Positions 53,567 through 62,690 are shown, counted from the stretch's first letter. The stretch: 64,000 nucleotides of DNA from Stenotrophomonas sp. MMGLT7 (GCF_021168555.1 NZ_JAJOZS010000004.1:248001-312000), one strand, 5' to 3'. The notes: generated by a model from the sequence alone, not told the origin. A program made the numbers and translations.

Positions 53567-54255
53567 TCGTCGAAGACGAACCCCTGGTGCGCCAGCGCCT
53601 GCTGCGCCTGTGCGCCGAGCTGGCCGGCACGCGTGCCCGCTTCGACGCCGTCGCCGAACTGGAGTCGGCCGGCGACCGGCTCCAGCGCAGCGTCTACGAC
53701 GGCCTGCTGCTGGACCTGAACCTCGGCGGCGAGGATGGCTTCGAACTGCTGCGACGCGCGGTGGCCGGGCGCTACCACTGCGTCGTGGTCTCGGCCCATC
53801 GCGAGCGCGCGCTGCAGGCCTTCGAGCACGGCGTGCTGGACTTCGTTCCCAAGCCGTTCTCGCGCGAGCGCCTCGGCCTGGCCCTCGACCGCCTGCTCGA
53901 CGCCGGGCGCTACCGTGCAGGCAGCGCCCGCTACCTCGGCATCTGGCGCGCGCAAGGCGCGGCACTCGTCGAACTGGCGGACGTGCTGTGGATCCGCGCC
54001 GACGGCGACTACAGCGAGCTACGCCTGCTCGATGGCCGCAGCGAACTGCACGACAAATCCCTGGCCGCCCTGACCGCCGTGCTGCCGCCCGATTTCGTGC
54101 GCTGCCACCGCTCCTACCTGGTCAACCTGCGCCATGTCCGCACCCTGCATGCCGGCTCCGGCAGCCGTTACTGGCTGGTCCTGACCGGCGGCGCGGAACT
54201 GCCCGTGGGCCGCGCCCACGTCGCGGCGCTGCGCCGGGAGCTTGCGCTCGAATGA
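53554..54255 (+). CDS. LytTR-family response regulator
   Basis: A 233-residue regulator with a receiver domain (phospho-Asp54 in LLLDLNLGG, Lys in FVPKPF) and a C-terminal LytTR domain (VLWIRADGDYSEL, FVRCHRSYLVNL, PVGRAHV). It is translationally coupled to the LytS-like gene and forms a two-component pair distinct from AlgR at 29.5 kb. Confidence 0.9.
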   Translation: MRILIVEDEPLVRQRLLRLCAELAGTRARFDAVAELESAGDRLQRSVYDGLLLDLNLGGEDGFELLRRAVAGRYHCVVVSAHRERALQAFEHGVLDFVPKPFSRERLGLALDRLLDAGRYRAGSARYLGIWRAQGAALVELADVLWIRADGDYSELRLLDGRSELHDKSLAALTAVLPPDFVRCHRSYLVNLRHVRTLHAGSGSRYWLVLTGGAELPVGRAHVAALRRELALE

Positions 54256-54501
54256 GGGCCTGCGAACCTGTCTTCGCCGCAAGCGTTGGCCACCGCGGCA
54301 ACGATAACGGGGTTCAGGTTTACTTCTTTCGAGAACTCAGCTTTCATCAAGCCGAGGCCCACGTCTTCAACCATTCCCGATCTGCTCCAGTCGCCCATTG
54401 CGACGATGCGGCACACGGCAGAGGGAGCCCGGCGCGAAGAGCTCTGTGGCCGTAACGATCTTCGGCCACGGGCTGGCCATCGATGGCGGCAAGGTTCGTA
54501 T
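54256..54501. other. Lower-GC stretch next to the integrase remnant
   Basis: No established gene. On the minus strand a 53-codon frame (54347-54508, MVDTNLAAIDGQPVAEDRYG...) is open but has no ribosome-binding site and I do not recognise it. The base composition is lower in GC than in the neighbours, which suggests leftovers of the island whose integrase fragment follows. Confidence 0.35.
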
Positions 54502-54687
54502 CTACCATCCGGCACTCGTGTTTAACCTAGCCGGAGCTTCGGCACGCGCCTCCGCAAGCGAGCGACACGAATAGCGCCAGACTTTCGCGCCAGTGGGACT
54601 AACCTCGACGCACAGTCCGTTGGTATCGGCGACACGGTAGGCGTTCGCGCGGGGCTTCAGCCCGCGCAGCTTGGTGTCGGTCAGCAC
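54502..54687 (-). pseudogene. Truncated P4-type integrase (N-terminal remnant)
   Basis: The frame opens MLTDTKLRGLKPRANAYRVA and continues DTNGLCVEVSPTGAKVWRYS, the DUF4102 N-terminus of P4-type tRNA integrases. The middle is missing: WRYS runs straight into SLAEARAEA, normally about 15 residues later, and the frame ends soon after. No catalytic domain is present. It lies in the same orientation 140 nt from the 3' end of tRNA-Ile, the classic position of an island integrase. Confidence 0.8.
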
Positions 54688-54767
54688 GTGAGTCAGGAGG
54701 TCTTGGACACTCCGGCTGACTCACACCCTGCCGGGATTCAACGGGACGCCCTGGGACGACAGGAACG

Positions 54768-54792
54768 AAAAAACCCCTGATTTCAGGGGGTT
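54768..54792 (-). terminator. Rho-independent terminator after tRNA-Ile
   Basis: On the minus strand CCCCTGA-AA-TCAGGGG is followed by TTTTTT, 35 nt beyond the tRNA 3' end. Confidence 0.88.
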
Positions 54793-54826
54793 TCGGCACC
54801 ACATGGGATTTCCTTGGACTTCAGCG

Positions 54827-54902
54827 TGGTGGGCCCACCAGGATTCGAACCTGGAACCAAAGGATTATGAGTCCTCTGCTCTAACCGTTGAGCTATAGGC
54901 CC
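54827..54902 (-). tRNA. tRNA-Ile (CAU, lysidine-modified type)
   Basis: A 76-nt cloverleaf with encoded CCA. The acceptor stem pairs GGGCCTA/TGGGCCC-type ends, the D-arm has GGTTAGAGC, the anticodon loop is CTCATAA (anticodon CAU) and the T-arm is GGTTCGAATCC. The anticodon stem (GGACTCATAATCC) and D-arm follow E. coli ileX/ileY more than elongator tRNA-Met, so TilS-modified Ile2 is preferred. Confidence 0.85.
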
Positions 54903-54969
54903 GTGCGGCCGCACAGTGTAGTGGAGCGACCGGGCCGCGACCACACGCACGGCGCCGGCCGCCGGGGCT

Positions 54970-57321
54970 TCACTGGCGCGATTGCGAATACGGCTGCTGC
55001 TCCGGATGCGTGCCCCACTCGGTGTTGGGCGCGGCCTGCATGACGAAACGCAGTTCGCCGCCGGCCATGATCTCCTCGTGGCGCAGGAAGGCGCGGTTCA
55101 GCGGCTGGCCGTTGAGCATGGCGCTGCCGATGTAGCCGTGGCCGTCGTCCAGTCCTTCGGCAATCACGGTGAAACGCTTGCCGTCGGGCAGGTTGAGCGT
55201 GGCGCGCGGCAGGAACGGGCGGCCGATGATGTATTCGTTGCTGCCCGGGGTCACCGGATAGAAGCCGACCGCGGTGAACACGTACCACGCCGACATCTGC
55301 CCGAGGTCGTCGTTGCCGGCCAGGCCGTCCGGGCGCGGGGCGTACTGGCTGTCCATGATCTGCTTGAGCCGCGCCTGGCTGCGCCACGGCTGTCCGGCAT
55401 AGGCATACAGGTAGGCGACGTGGTGGCTGGGCTCGTTGCCGTGCGCGTACCAGCCGATCAGGCCGGTGATGTCCTCCATGTGCTCGAACACCGCCGGGTC
55501 CACCTTGGCGTCGAACACCGCATCCAGCCGGTCGAGCAACCTGTCGGCGCCGCCGTGTGCGGCGGCCAGACCGGCCACGTCCTGCGGCACGTACCACGAG
55601 TACTGCCAGGCGTTGCCCTCGGTGTAGTCGGTGCCGTAGCCGCTGGCATCGGGATCGAACGGCTCGCGGAAGGAACCGTCGCGGTTGCGCGCGCGCATGA
55701 AGCCGGTGGCCGCGTCGAAGGCGTGCTTCCAGTTGCCGGCGCGCTTGCCGAACTCGGCGGCGACATCGGCCTTGCCCATCCTCTGCGCCATGCGCGCGAT
55801 GGTCCAGTCGTCGAAGGCGTACTCCAGCGTCTTGCTCGCCGCCTCGCCTTCCTCGTCGATCGGCACCCAGCCGAGCTCGCGGTACTGGGCGATGCCGTCG
55901 TAGGGGCCGTAGTTGGCGCTGGCGACCATCGCCTGCAGCGCCTCGTCGGCGTCGAAGCCACCGATGCCCTTCATGTAGGCGTCGGCGATCACCGGCACGG
56001 CGTGGTAGCCGATCATGCACCAGGTCTCCAGGCCGTGGAACGCCCACACCGGCAGGATGCCGTAGGGACTCTCGCGGCGCGCGGCCAGCAGCGAGTTGAC
56101 GATGTCGCCGGTGCGCTGCGGCGGCTGCACCAGCGTCAGCAGCGGGTGCAGCGCGCGGTAGGTGTCCCACAGCGAGAAGGTGGAGTAGTTGGTCCAGCCC
56201 CTGGCCTGGTGCACGGCGTTGTCCGGGCCGCGGTAGCGGCCGTCGCTGTCCATGAACAGCGTCGGTCCCAGCAGGGCGTGGTACAACGCGGTGTAGAAGC
56301 TGGTGCGTTGCGCTGCCGGCGCCTGCACGACCACCGCCGCCAGCGCCCGCTCCCATTGCGCGCGGGCCGCGGCGCGCACGCCGTCGAAATCCCAGCCCGG
56401 CACTTCGGCGTCCAGGTTGGCGATGGCGCCGGCCTCGCTGACCGGGGAGATGGCCACTTTCACCACCAGCGCGTCGCCGCCGCCGTCGCCGAAGTCGAAC
56501 GTCCCCACCAGCTGCCGGCCCTCGATCTGGGCGCGCGCCGCGGGGTCCTTCTCGCCCGGCGGCGGGAAGCCCTTGTAGGGGATTTCCTGCTCGGTGTTGT
56601 GCAAGGCATGGCCGCGCAGCGGGCGGGAAAAGCGCATGGCGAAGTACAGCTGCCGCCCCGGCGCCCAGCCGCGGGTCTCGCGGAAGCCGGTGACGGTGCC
56701 GTCCGGCTGCAGCCGCAGCCGCGACCAGGAGATCTTGCCGGGGTAGTCGTACATGCTGGTGCGCAGGTCGACCAGCACGTGCGCCGGCTTGCCCTTGGGG
56801 AAGGTGTAGCGGTGCACGCCGACGCGGGCGGTGGTGGTCAGCTCGGCACGCACGCCATAGTCGTCCAGGGTCACCGCGTAGTAGCCGGGCTCGGCGTGCT
56901 CGTCGGCATGGCGGAAGCGCGAGGTGTAGCCGCTGCCGGGCACGTCGGGGTCGCCGCGCTCCAGCCTGGGCGCACCGCTGACCGGCATCAGCAGCACGTC
57001 GCCCAGGTCCGAATGGCCGCTGCCGGAAAAGTGCGTGTGGGAGAAGCCGACGATGGTGCTGTCGTCGTAGCGGTAGCCGGCCGCCCAGCCATAGGCGTCC
57101 TTGCGCGGCTGGATGCGGGTATCGGGGCTGAGCTGGATCATGCCGAAGGGCACCGTCGCGCCCGGATAGGTATGGCCTTCGCCGTCGGTGCCGATGAACG
57201 GATCGACCGAGGCGAAGGCGGCCGCGCCCGGGGCCGCCGGCGCGGCCTGCGCCGCGTCCGCACCCATCAATGCGCCGATCGCGGCCATCGTCATGCCCAG
57301 CGTTGCCCCAAGTGTCGCCAT
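54970..57321 (-). CDS. GH92 alpha-1,2-mannosidase, exported
   Basis: A 783-residue glycoside hydrolase family 92 enzyme, a calcium-dependent exo-mannosidase that removes alpha-mannose from N-glycans or mannans. It has a signal peptide ending ADAAQA, then DPFIGTDGEGHTYPGATVPF, SHTHFSGSG, a DTYRALHPL segment, the putative general acid Glu568 (TEGNAWQYSW) and the acidic pair Asp671/Asp672 (GNDDLGQMSAWYVF). It is divergent from the LacI regulator gene, with an operator 12 nt before its ATG. Confidence 0.94.
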   Translation of the reverse strand: MATLGATLGMTMAAIGALMGADAAQAAPAAPGAAAFASVDPFIGTDGEGHTYPGATVPFGMIQLSPDTRIQPRKDAYGWAAGYRYDDSTIVGFSHTHFSGSGHSDLGDVLLMPVSGAPRLERGDPDVPGSGYTSRFRHADEHAEPGYYAVTLDDYGVRAELTTTARVGVHRYTFPKGKPAHVLVDLRTSMYDYPGKISWSRLRLQPDGTVTGFRETRGWAPGRQLYFAMRFSRPLRGHALHNTEQEIPYKGFPPPGEKDPAARAQIEGRQLVGTFDFGDGGGDALVVKVAISPVSEAGAIANLDAEVPGWDFDGVRAAARAQWERALAAVVVQAPAAQRTSFYTALYHALLGPTLFMDSDGRYRGPDNAVHQARGWTNYSTFSLWDTYRALHPLLTLVQPPQRTGDIVNSLLAARRESPYGILPVWAFHGLETWCMIGYHAVPVIADAYMKGIGGFDADEALQAMVASANYGPYDGIAQYRELGWVPIDEEGEAASKTLEYAFDDWTIARMAQRMGKADVAAEFGKRAGNWKHAFDAATGFMRARNRDGSFREPFDPDASGYGTDYTEGNAWQYSWYVPQDVAGLAAAHGGADRLLDRLDAVFDAKVDPAVFEHMEDITGLIGWYAHGNEPSHHVAYLYAYAGQPWRSQARLKQIMDSQYAPRPDGLAGNDDLGQMSAWYVFTAVGFYPVTPGSNEYIIGRPFLPRATLNLPDGKRFTVIAEGLDDGHGYIGSAMLNGQPLNRAFLRHEEIMAGGELRFVMQAAPNTEWGTHPEQQPYSQSRQ

Positions 57322-57332
57322 CTCGCCCTCGT

Positions 57333-57346
57333 TTGGACCGGTTCAA
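57333..57346. promoter_or_regulatory. LacI-type operator in front of the GH92 gene
   Basis: TTGGACCGGTTCAA is a 14-bp dyad with one mismatch and a central CG, directly upstream of the GH92 ATG (57321). It matches the site at 57434-57449. Confidence 0.65.
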
Positions 57347-57433
57347 TCGACGACCGTAGCACTGTCATCGCCATGGCCGCATGTTGCGGCGCAAGATGCC
57401 GAAACCTGCGGCAGCGGCGACGATGCGCGACCC

Positions 57434-57449
57434 TTTGAACCGATCCAAA
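57434..57449. promoter_or_regulatory. LacI-type operator in front of the regulator operon
   Basis: TTTGAACCGATCCAAA is a 16-bp imperfect dyad with a central CG, ending 7 nt before the LacI ATG (57457). With the site at 57333 it suggests the consensus TTTGRACCGRTYCAAA and autoregulation. Confidence 0.65.
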
Positions 57450-57456
57450 TCGAGCC

Positions 57457-58533
57457 ATGTCCTCCCCGGCCCCGCGCCACCGCCGCGTCACCCTGGCCGA
57501 CATCGCCGCCGCCTGCGGCCTGTCCAAGGCCACGGTATCGCTGGTGCTGCGCGACAGCCCTCTGGTGCATGCCGACACCCGCGCCCGCGTGCGTGCGGAG
57601 TTGGAGCGGCAGGGCTACGTCTACCACCGCGGCGCGGCCAGCCTGCGCGGCGGCGGCTCCAATGCAGTGGCGCTGGTGGTGAACGACCTGGCCAACCCGT
57701 TCTTCGCCGAGTTCGCCGCCGGGGTGGACACGGCGCTGGCCGAGGCCGGCTACGTGACCCTGCTGGGCAGCACCGGCGAATCGCCCGAGCGCCAGCAGCA
57801 GGTGCTGGCCTCGCTGATGGAACACGAACCGGCGGCGGTGATCCTTTCGCCCGCCGAGCACAGCGATGCCGCGCGCCTGCGCCGCGTGCTGGGCGAGCGC
57901 CTGCCGGTGCTGGTGTTCAACCGCGCACTCGACGGCGCCGATGGCGCCGGCGGCTGGGACTACCTGGCGCTGGACAACCGCCACGGCGCGCGCGTGGCCA
58001 CCGAACACCTGCTGGCGCTCGGCCATCGCGCGATCGCGTTCTTCGGCGGCCACCGCGATTCCAGTTCCTGCCACGAACGCCGTGGCGGCTACCGCGACGC
58101 GCTCGCCGCCGCCGGCATCGCGGCGGACCCGGCATGGCTGGTCGAGTGCGCGCCCACCCGGCTGGAGGCCGCGCACCAGGCCGGTGCGCTGTTCGCGCGC
58201 GACCCGGCGCCGACCGCGGCGGTCTGCTACAACGACGCGGTCGCGCTCGGGCTGATGGCCGGGCTCGCCGCGCGCGGCCGCCATGCCGGCACGGACTTCG
58301 CGGTGGTCGGCTTCGACGACATCGCCGAGGCCGCCGCCGCCTCGCCCGCGCTCACCACCCTCGCCACCGCGCCGCGCGAACGCGGCGTCCAGGCGGCACG
58401 GCTTATGCTGGCGCGGCTGCGCGGCCAGGCACCTGCCCTGCCGCAGAAGGTGACCGCGCCGGTGACGCTGCGCGTGCGCGCCAGCAGCCAGAGCCCTTCC
58501 CTGTCGATCCGCGCCCCAGGAGCCACCGCATGA
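57457..58533 (+). CDS. LacI-family repressor of the mannose cluster
   Basis: A 358-residue LacI/GalR regulator: HTH and hinge with VTLADIAAACGLSKATVSLV (residues 11-30), then a periplasmic-binding-protein-like sugar domain with ALVVNDLANPFFAEFAAGVD and VVGFDDIAEA. The first gene of an operon: its stop overlaps the transporter start by 4 nt. Likely effector is mannose or a close sugar (inferred from neighbours). Confidence 0.92.
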   Translation: MSSPAPRHRRVTLADIAAACGLSKATVSLVLRDSPLVHADTRARVRAELERQGYVYHRGAASLRGGGSNAVALVVNDLANPFFAEFAAGVDTALAEAGYVTLLGSTGESPERQQQVLASLMEHEPAAVILSPAEHSDAARLRRVLGERLPVLVFNRALDGADGAGGWDYLALDNRHGARVATEHLLALGHRAIAFFGGHRDSSSCHERRGGYRDALAAAGIAADPAWLVECAPTRLEAAHQAGALFARDPAPTAAVCYNDAVALGLMAGLAARGRHAGTDFAVVGFDDIAEAAAASPALTTLATAPRERGVQAARLMLARLRGQAPALPQKVTAPVTLRVRASSQSPSLSIRAPGATA

Positions 58534-59837
58534 GTACGTCGTCACGCACGCTGTCCAACACCGCCGCCCTGGCGGTGGTCAGCCTGATCTTCTTCACCTG
58601 GGGCGGGCTGACCAGCCTCAACGACGTGCTGATCCCGCACCTGAAGGCCGTGTTCGCGATGAACTACGCGCAGTCGATGCTGATCCAGTTCACGTTCTTC
58701 GGCGCGTACTTCCTGATGTCGCTGCCGTCGGGCGCGGTGGTGGCGCGGGTGGGCTACAAGGTCAGCATCGTGATCGGGCTGGTGGTGGCCGCGATCGGGG
58801 CGAGCATGTTCTACCCGGCCGCGCGCCTGCCCTCGTACGCGCTGTTCCTGTGCGCCCTGTTCGTGCTCGCCAGCGGCATCACCCTGCTGCAGGTGGCGGC
58901 CAACCCGTACATCAGCCTGCTGGGCGATCCCAAGACCTCGCACAGCCGGCTCAACCTGGCGCAGGCGCTGAACTCGCTGGGCACCACGCTGTTCCCGCTG
59001 CTGATCGGCCCGCTGATCCTGGTCGGCGCGGTCCTGGGCGCGGACCAGATCGCGGCGATGGATGCCGCCGAGCAGGCCGCCTACCGTGCCGCCGAGGCAC
59101 GCTCGGTCGAGGTCCCGTACCTGATGCTGGCCGGCGGCCTGTTGCTGCTGGCGGTGTTCGTGCTGGCCATGCGCATCCCCTCGCTGCGCGAGGCCACCGA
59201 CGCCGGCGACCAGACCCATCACACCTACGGCGAGGCCCTGCGCCATCGCCACCTGCGCTGGGGCGTGCTCGGCATCTTCGTCTACGTCGGCGCCGAGGTC
59301 GCCATCGGCAGCTTCCTGATCAACTACATGGCCGAGCCGCAGATCGGCGGACTGACCGAGGCGGCCGCCTCGCGCTTCCTGGCCTTCTACTGGGGCGGGA
59401 CGATGCTCGGCCGCTTCGTCGGCGCGGCACTGATGACGCGCTTCGACGCGCGCCGGCTGCTGGCGATCAGCGCCGGCATCGTCTGCGCGCTGCTGCTGAC
59501 CACGATGACCACGCAGGGCCACGTGGCGATGTGGAGCGCGCTGTCGATCGGCCTGTTCAACTCGATCATGTTCCCGACCATCTTCACCACCGCGATCGAG
59601 CGGCTTGGCACGCTGACCAGCAAGGCGTCGAGCCTGCTGGTGATGGCCATCGTCGGCGGTGCGATCATCCCGCTGCTGCAGGGCACGCTGGCCGACCGCA
59701 TCGGCATCCACCACGCCTTCGTGATCCCGCTGGCGTGCTATGCCTACATCGTCTGGTACGGGCTGCGCGGCTCGCGCGTGGACGCAGATGCCTCCCACCT
59801 CCCGGCCTCGGTGCCGCGCAGCGGGCCGATGCACTGA
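58530..59837 (+). CDS. Sugar MFS transporter (FGHP/GluP type)
   Basis: A 435-residue, 12-span MFS protein of the fucose-galactose-glucose:H+ group: FFTWGGLTSLNDVLIPHLKA, LLQVAANPYISLLG, RLNLAQALNSLGTTLFPLL and GLFNSIMFPTIFTTAIERLG. It probably imports the mannose released by the GH92 enzyme. It is coupled to the LacI gene (ATGA) and to the kinase gene (TGATG). Confidence 0.9.
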   Translation: MSTSSRTLSNTAALAVVSLIFFTWGGLTSLNDVLIPHLKAVFAMNYAQSMLIQFTFFGAYFLMSLPSGAVVARVGYKVSIVIGLVVAAIGASMFYPAARLPSYALFLCALFVLASGITLLQVAANPYISLLGDPKTSHSRLNLAQALNSLGTTLFPLLIGPLILVGAVLGADQIAAMDAAEQAAYRAAEARSVEVPYLMLAGGLLLLAVFVLAMRIPSLREATDAGDQTHHTYGEALRHRHLRWGVLGIFVYVGAEVAIGSFLINYMAEPQIGGLTEAAASRFLAFYWGGTMLGRFVGAALMTRFDARRLLAISAGIVCALLLTTMTTQGHVAMWSALSIGLFNSIMFPTIFTTAIERLGTLTSKASSLLVMAIVGGAIIPLLQGTLADRIGIHHAFVIPLACYAYIVWYGLRGSRVDADASHLPASVPRSGPMH

Positions 59838-60823
59838 TGGCTGCGCCGCGCACCACCGTCGCCTGCTTCGGCGAGGCGCTGATCGACTTCCTGTCGCTGC
59901 CGGCCGCAGCCGGCCAGCCGCGGAGCTTCCTGGAACAGCCCGGCGGCGCGCCGGCCAACGTCGCCGTCGGCGTGGCCCAGCTGGGCGGGCGGTCGCGCTT
60001 CGTCGGCATGCTTGCGCAGGACATATTCGGCGACACCCTGCTCGCCGCGCTGCGCGCCCACGCCGTGGACACCGCGCAGGTGCGGCGCACCGATGCGGCG
60101 CCGACCGCGCTGGCATTCGTGTCGCTGGATGCCGCCGGCGAACGCAGTTTCAGCTTCTACCGGCCACCGGCGGCCGACCTGCTGTTCCGCAGCAGCGATT
60201 TCGACGAGACCGCGTTCGCCGACATCGCGGTGTTCCACGTCTGCTCCAACAGCCTGACCCATCCGGACATCGCCGAGGCAACGCTGCACGGCATGCGCCT
60301 GGCGGCCGCCGCCGGCGCACTGGTCAGCATCGATCTCAACCTGCGCCCGGCACTGTGGCCGCGCGATGCCGATCCGCGGCCATGGCTGTGGCGGGCGCTG
60401 GCCCTGGCCAAGCTGGTCAAGCTCAGCCGCGAGGAACTGGAGGCGCTGACCGATGCCGGCGATACCGCGGCGGTGATCGAGCGCCTGCTTGCGGGCGATG
60501 CCGAGGCGGTGGTCGTCACCGACGGCGCCGCCCCGATCCATTGGTGGACCCGCAGCCGGCACGGCCAGGCCACCACGTTCCCGGTGGACACCATCGACAC
60601 CACCGCCGCCGGCGATGCCTTCGTCGCCGGCCTGCTGTGGCGGCTGGTCGCTCTCGGCATCGGTGCCGGCACGCTGGCCGCCGCGTTCGACGACGACGCC
60701 GTGCGCGCGGACCTGCTGCGCCATGGCGCCGCCGCCGGCGCGCTGGCCACCACCCGCCACGGCGCCTTCGTCGCCATGCCCGATGCCGATGCCGTGCGCA
60801 CGCTGATCGAGACCCACGGATGA
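59837..60823 (+). CDS. PfkB-family fructokinase
   Basis: A 328-residue carbohydrate kinase with GEALIDFLS, QPGGAPANVAVGVAQLGG (residues about 34-51), FYRPPAADLL and the C-terminal DTTAAGDAFVAGL with catalytic Asp260. The pattern is that of fructokinases; it should phosphorylate the fructose produced by the next gene's isomerase. It overlaps both neighbours by 1-4 nt. Confidence 0.88.
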   Translation: MAAPRTTVACFGEALIDFLSLPAAAGQPRSFLEQPGGAPANVAVGVAQLGGRSRFVGMLAQDIFGDTLLAALRAHAVDTAQVRRTDAAPTALAFVSLDAAGERSFSFYRPPAADLLFRSSDFDETAFADIAVFHVCSNSLTHPDIAEATLHGMRLAAAAGALVSIDLNLRPALWPRDADPRPWLWRALALAKLVKLSREELEALTDAGDTAAVIERLLAGDAEAVVVTDGAAPIHWWTRSRHGQATTFPVDTIDTTAAGDAFVAGLLWRLVALGIGAGTLAAAFDDDAVRADLLRHGAAAGALATTRHGAFVAMPDADAVRTLIETHG

Positions 60824-62097
60824 ACCTGCCCGCTTTCCCCGTTCCCGACCTCACCCGGCCGGAGAACCTTCGCGCCCACATCGCCGACACGATGGCCTTC
60901 TATCATCCACGCGCGATCGACCCGGCCGGCGGCTTCTTCCAGTACCTGCGCGACGACGGCAGCATCTACGATCGCAGCCACCGCCACCTGGTCAGCAGCA
61001 CCCGTTTCGTCTACGACTACGCCATGGCCGCGATCGAGTTCGCCGACTCGCCGCTGGCGGCCGACTACCGCGCCGCCGCCGCGCACGGCGTGGACTACCT
61101 GCGCAACGTCCATCGCGACGCCGCCAGCGGCGGCTATGCCTGGACCCTGCGCGACGGCGTGCCCGAGGACCGCACCAACCACAGCTACGGCCTGGCCTTC
61201 GTGCTGCTGGCCTACGCCAGCGCGCGCAAGGCCGGGCTCGACACCGCCGCCTGGATGGACGAGACCTGGGAGGTGCTGGAAGCCCATGCCTGGGACCCGG
61301 AGCACGGCCTGTACCGCGACGAGGCCGACACGCACTGGCACTACGGCGACTACCGCGGCCAGAACGCCAACATGCACCTGTGCGAGGCGCTGATCGCCGC
61401 CCACGAGGCCGGCGGCGACGGCCGCTACCTGGCGCGCGCGCTGCAGCTGGCCGAGCACATGACGCAGCGGCAGGCCGCGCGCGCCGGCGGGCTGGTGTGG
61501 GAGCACTATCGACAGGACTGGTCGGTGGACTGGGACTACCACCGCGACGATCCGCAGCACCTGTTCCGTCCTTGGGGCTTCCAGCCCGGCCACCAGATCG
61601 AATGGGCCAAGCTGCTGCTGGCACTGCGCACCCACCTGGGCAGCCAGGCCCCGGCATGGCTGCTGCCGACCGCGCGCCGTCTCTACGACGCCGGGCTGGC
61701 GCACGGCTGGGACGACATCCATGGCGGCATCGTCTACGGCTTCGCGCCGCAGGCGCTGCGCGAACGCTCGCCCGGACCCGACGAGGCCGCGCCGGACGTG
61801 GCGACCGCACCGATGTACGTGTGCGACGGCGACAAGTACTTCTGGGTACAGGCCGAGGCGATCGCCGCGGCGTGGCGGCTATATCGGGCCACCGGCCTGG
61901 ATCGCTATCGCGACGACTACCTGCGGCTGTGGGACTACGCCTGGCGGCATTTCGTCGATCACCGGTACGGCGCCTGGTACCGCATCCTCGACCGCGAGAA
62001 CCACCGCCACGACGACCTCAAGAGCCCGGCCGGCAAGACCGACTACCACACCATGGGCGCCTGCCACGACGTGCTGGCGGTGATACGCGGTAGCTGA
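60820..62097 (+). CDS. AGE-family epimerase/isomerase, probable D-mannose isomerase
   Basis: A 425-residue alpha/alpha-barrel of the N-acylglucosamine 2-epimerase family, close to mannose isomerase/YihS. His- and Trp-rich active-site loops include RHLVSSTRFVYDYAMA, NHSYGLAFVLLAY, NANMHLCEALIAAHE, FQPGHQIEWAKLLL and DYHTMGACHDVL. Predicted to convert mannose to fructose, which links the mannosidase to the fructokinase. It is the last gene of the coupled operon. Confidence 0.85.
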   Translation: MNLPAFPVPDLTRPENLRAHIADTMAFYHPRAIDPAGGFFQYLRDDGSIYDRSHRHLVSSTRFVYDYAMAAIEFADSPLAADYRAAAAHGVDYLRNVHRDAASGGYAWTLRDGVPEDRTNHSYGLAFVLLAYASARKAGLDTAAWMDETWEVLEAHAWDPEHGLYRDEADTHWHYGDYRGQNANMHLCEALIAAHEAGGDGRYLARALQLAEHMTQRQAARAGGLVWEHYRQDWSVDWDYHRDDPQHLFRPWGFQPGHQIEWAKLLLALRTHLGSQAPAWLLPTARRLYDAGLAHGWDDIHGGIVYGFAPQALRERSPGPDEAAPDVATAPMYVCDGDKYFWVQAEAIAAAWRLYRATGLDRYRDDYLRLWDYAWRHFVDHRYGAWYRILDRENHRHDDLKSPAGKTDYHTMGACHDVLAVIRGS

Positions 62098-62235
62098 TCG
62101 ACCTGCGCGACCTTTCGCGGCAACTTCTGCAGCGACAACCATGGGACCGACTCGGTGCGGCCCTCGGGCGATCAGTCGCAACGGGTCTACCGGTGACTTG
62201 ACTCCCCGCATTCGCATCCAGACCAGAACAACAGC

Positions 62236-62352
62236 GGCCCCCTCCCCGACTGCCCGGCCCACCGGCGTAGCCGGTGGGCGCTGCCCCGAGCGCTAGCCAA
62301 TGGCTCGCAAGCGCTCGTACCCGCCCCTGCTTCGCAAGGGAGGGGGCAAAAG
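62236..62352. repeat. C-rich inverted-repeat element with internal hairpins
   Basis: GGCCCCCTCCCC at the left and CAAGGGAGGGGGC at the right bound the segment; inside are GCCCACCGGC/GCCGGTGGGC (62257-62279, 3-nt loop) and a GAGCGCT/AGCGCTC dyad. It resembles the element at 20382 and may terminate the mannose operon. Confidence 0.5.
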
Positions 62353-62375
62353 ACTCCAGTCCTCGGTCACACCGC

Positions 62376-62435
<60 letters not shown>

Positions 62436-62465
62436 ACCAAGTGTGAGCAACGGGGACCTGTCCAG

Positions 62466-62690
62466 ACCCGCAGGGCGCCGCCCATGGATGGGCGGCGTTT
62501 TCCGACCGAGCCACGGAGGGCGAGTCGGAAAATACCGATAGCCCATCAGACGCAGGCTCTTGATGTTGCAGGAAAAGCGTTTTTCTTTGGTTCCGTTTCT
62601 TTTGGCGCTTTCCAAAAGAAATGAACCCGGCCGCGCAGCGGACGGAAGCCTTTGCTTCTATCGGAAGCCTTTGCTTCTATCGCCCAGGTC
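62466..62690. repeat. Dispersed intergenic repeat, copy B (inverted relative to copy A)
   Basis: The reverse complement of this stretch aligns with 23928-24155, including AAAGGCTTCCGTCCGCTG, TTTTGGAAAGCGCCAAAAGA, GAAAAACGC, TATCGGTATTT and a CCCATCCATGGG-type dyad. A 19-bp unit starting CGGAAGCCTTTGC is doubled (62643-62661 and 62662-62680). No gene is seen in 62098-62862. Confidence 0.75.

Noticed and set aside
54827-54902. tRNA with CAU anticodon as elongator tRNA-Met
   Set aside because: The anticodon stem and D-arm agree better with ileX/ileY; a tRNAscan covariance test would decide.
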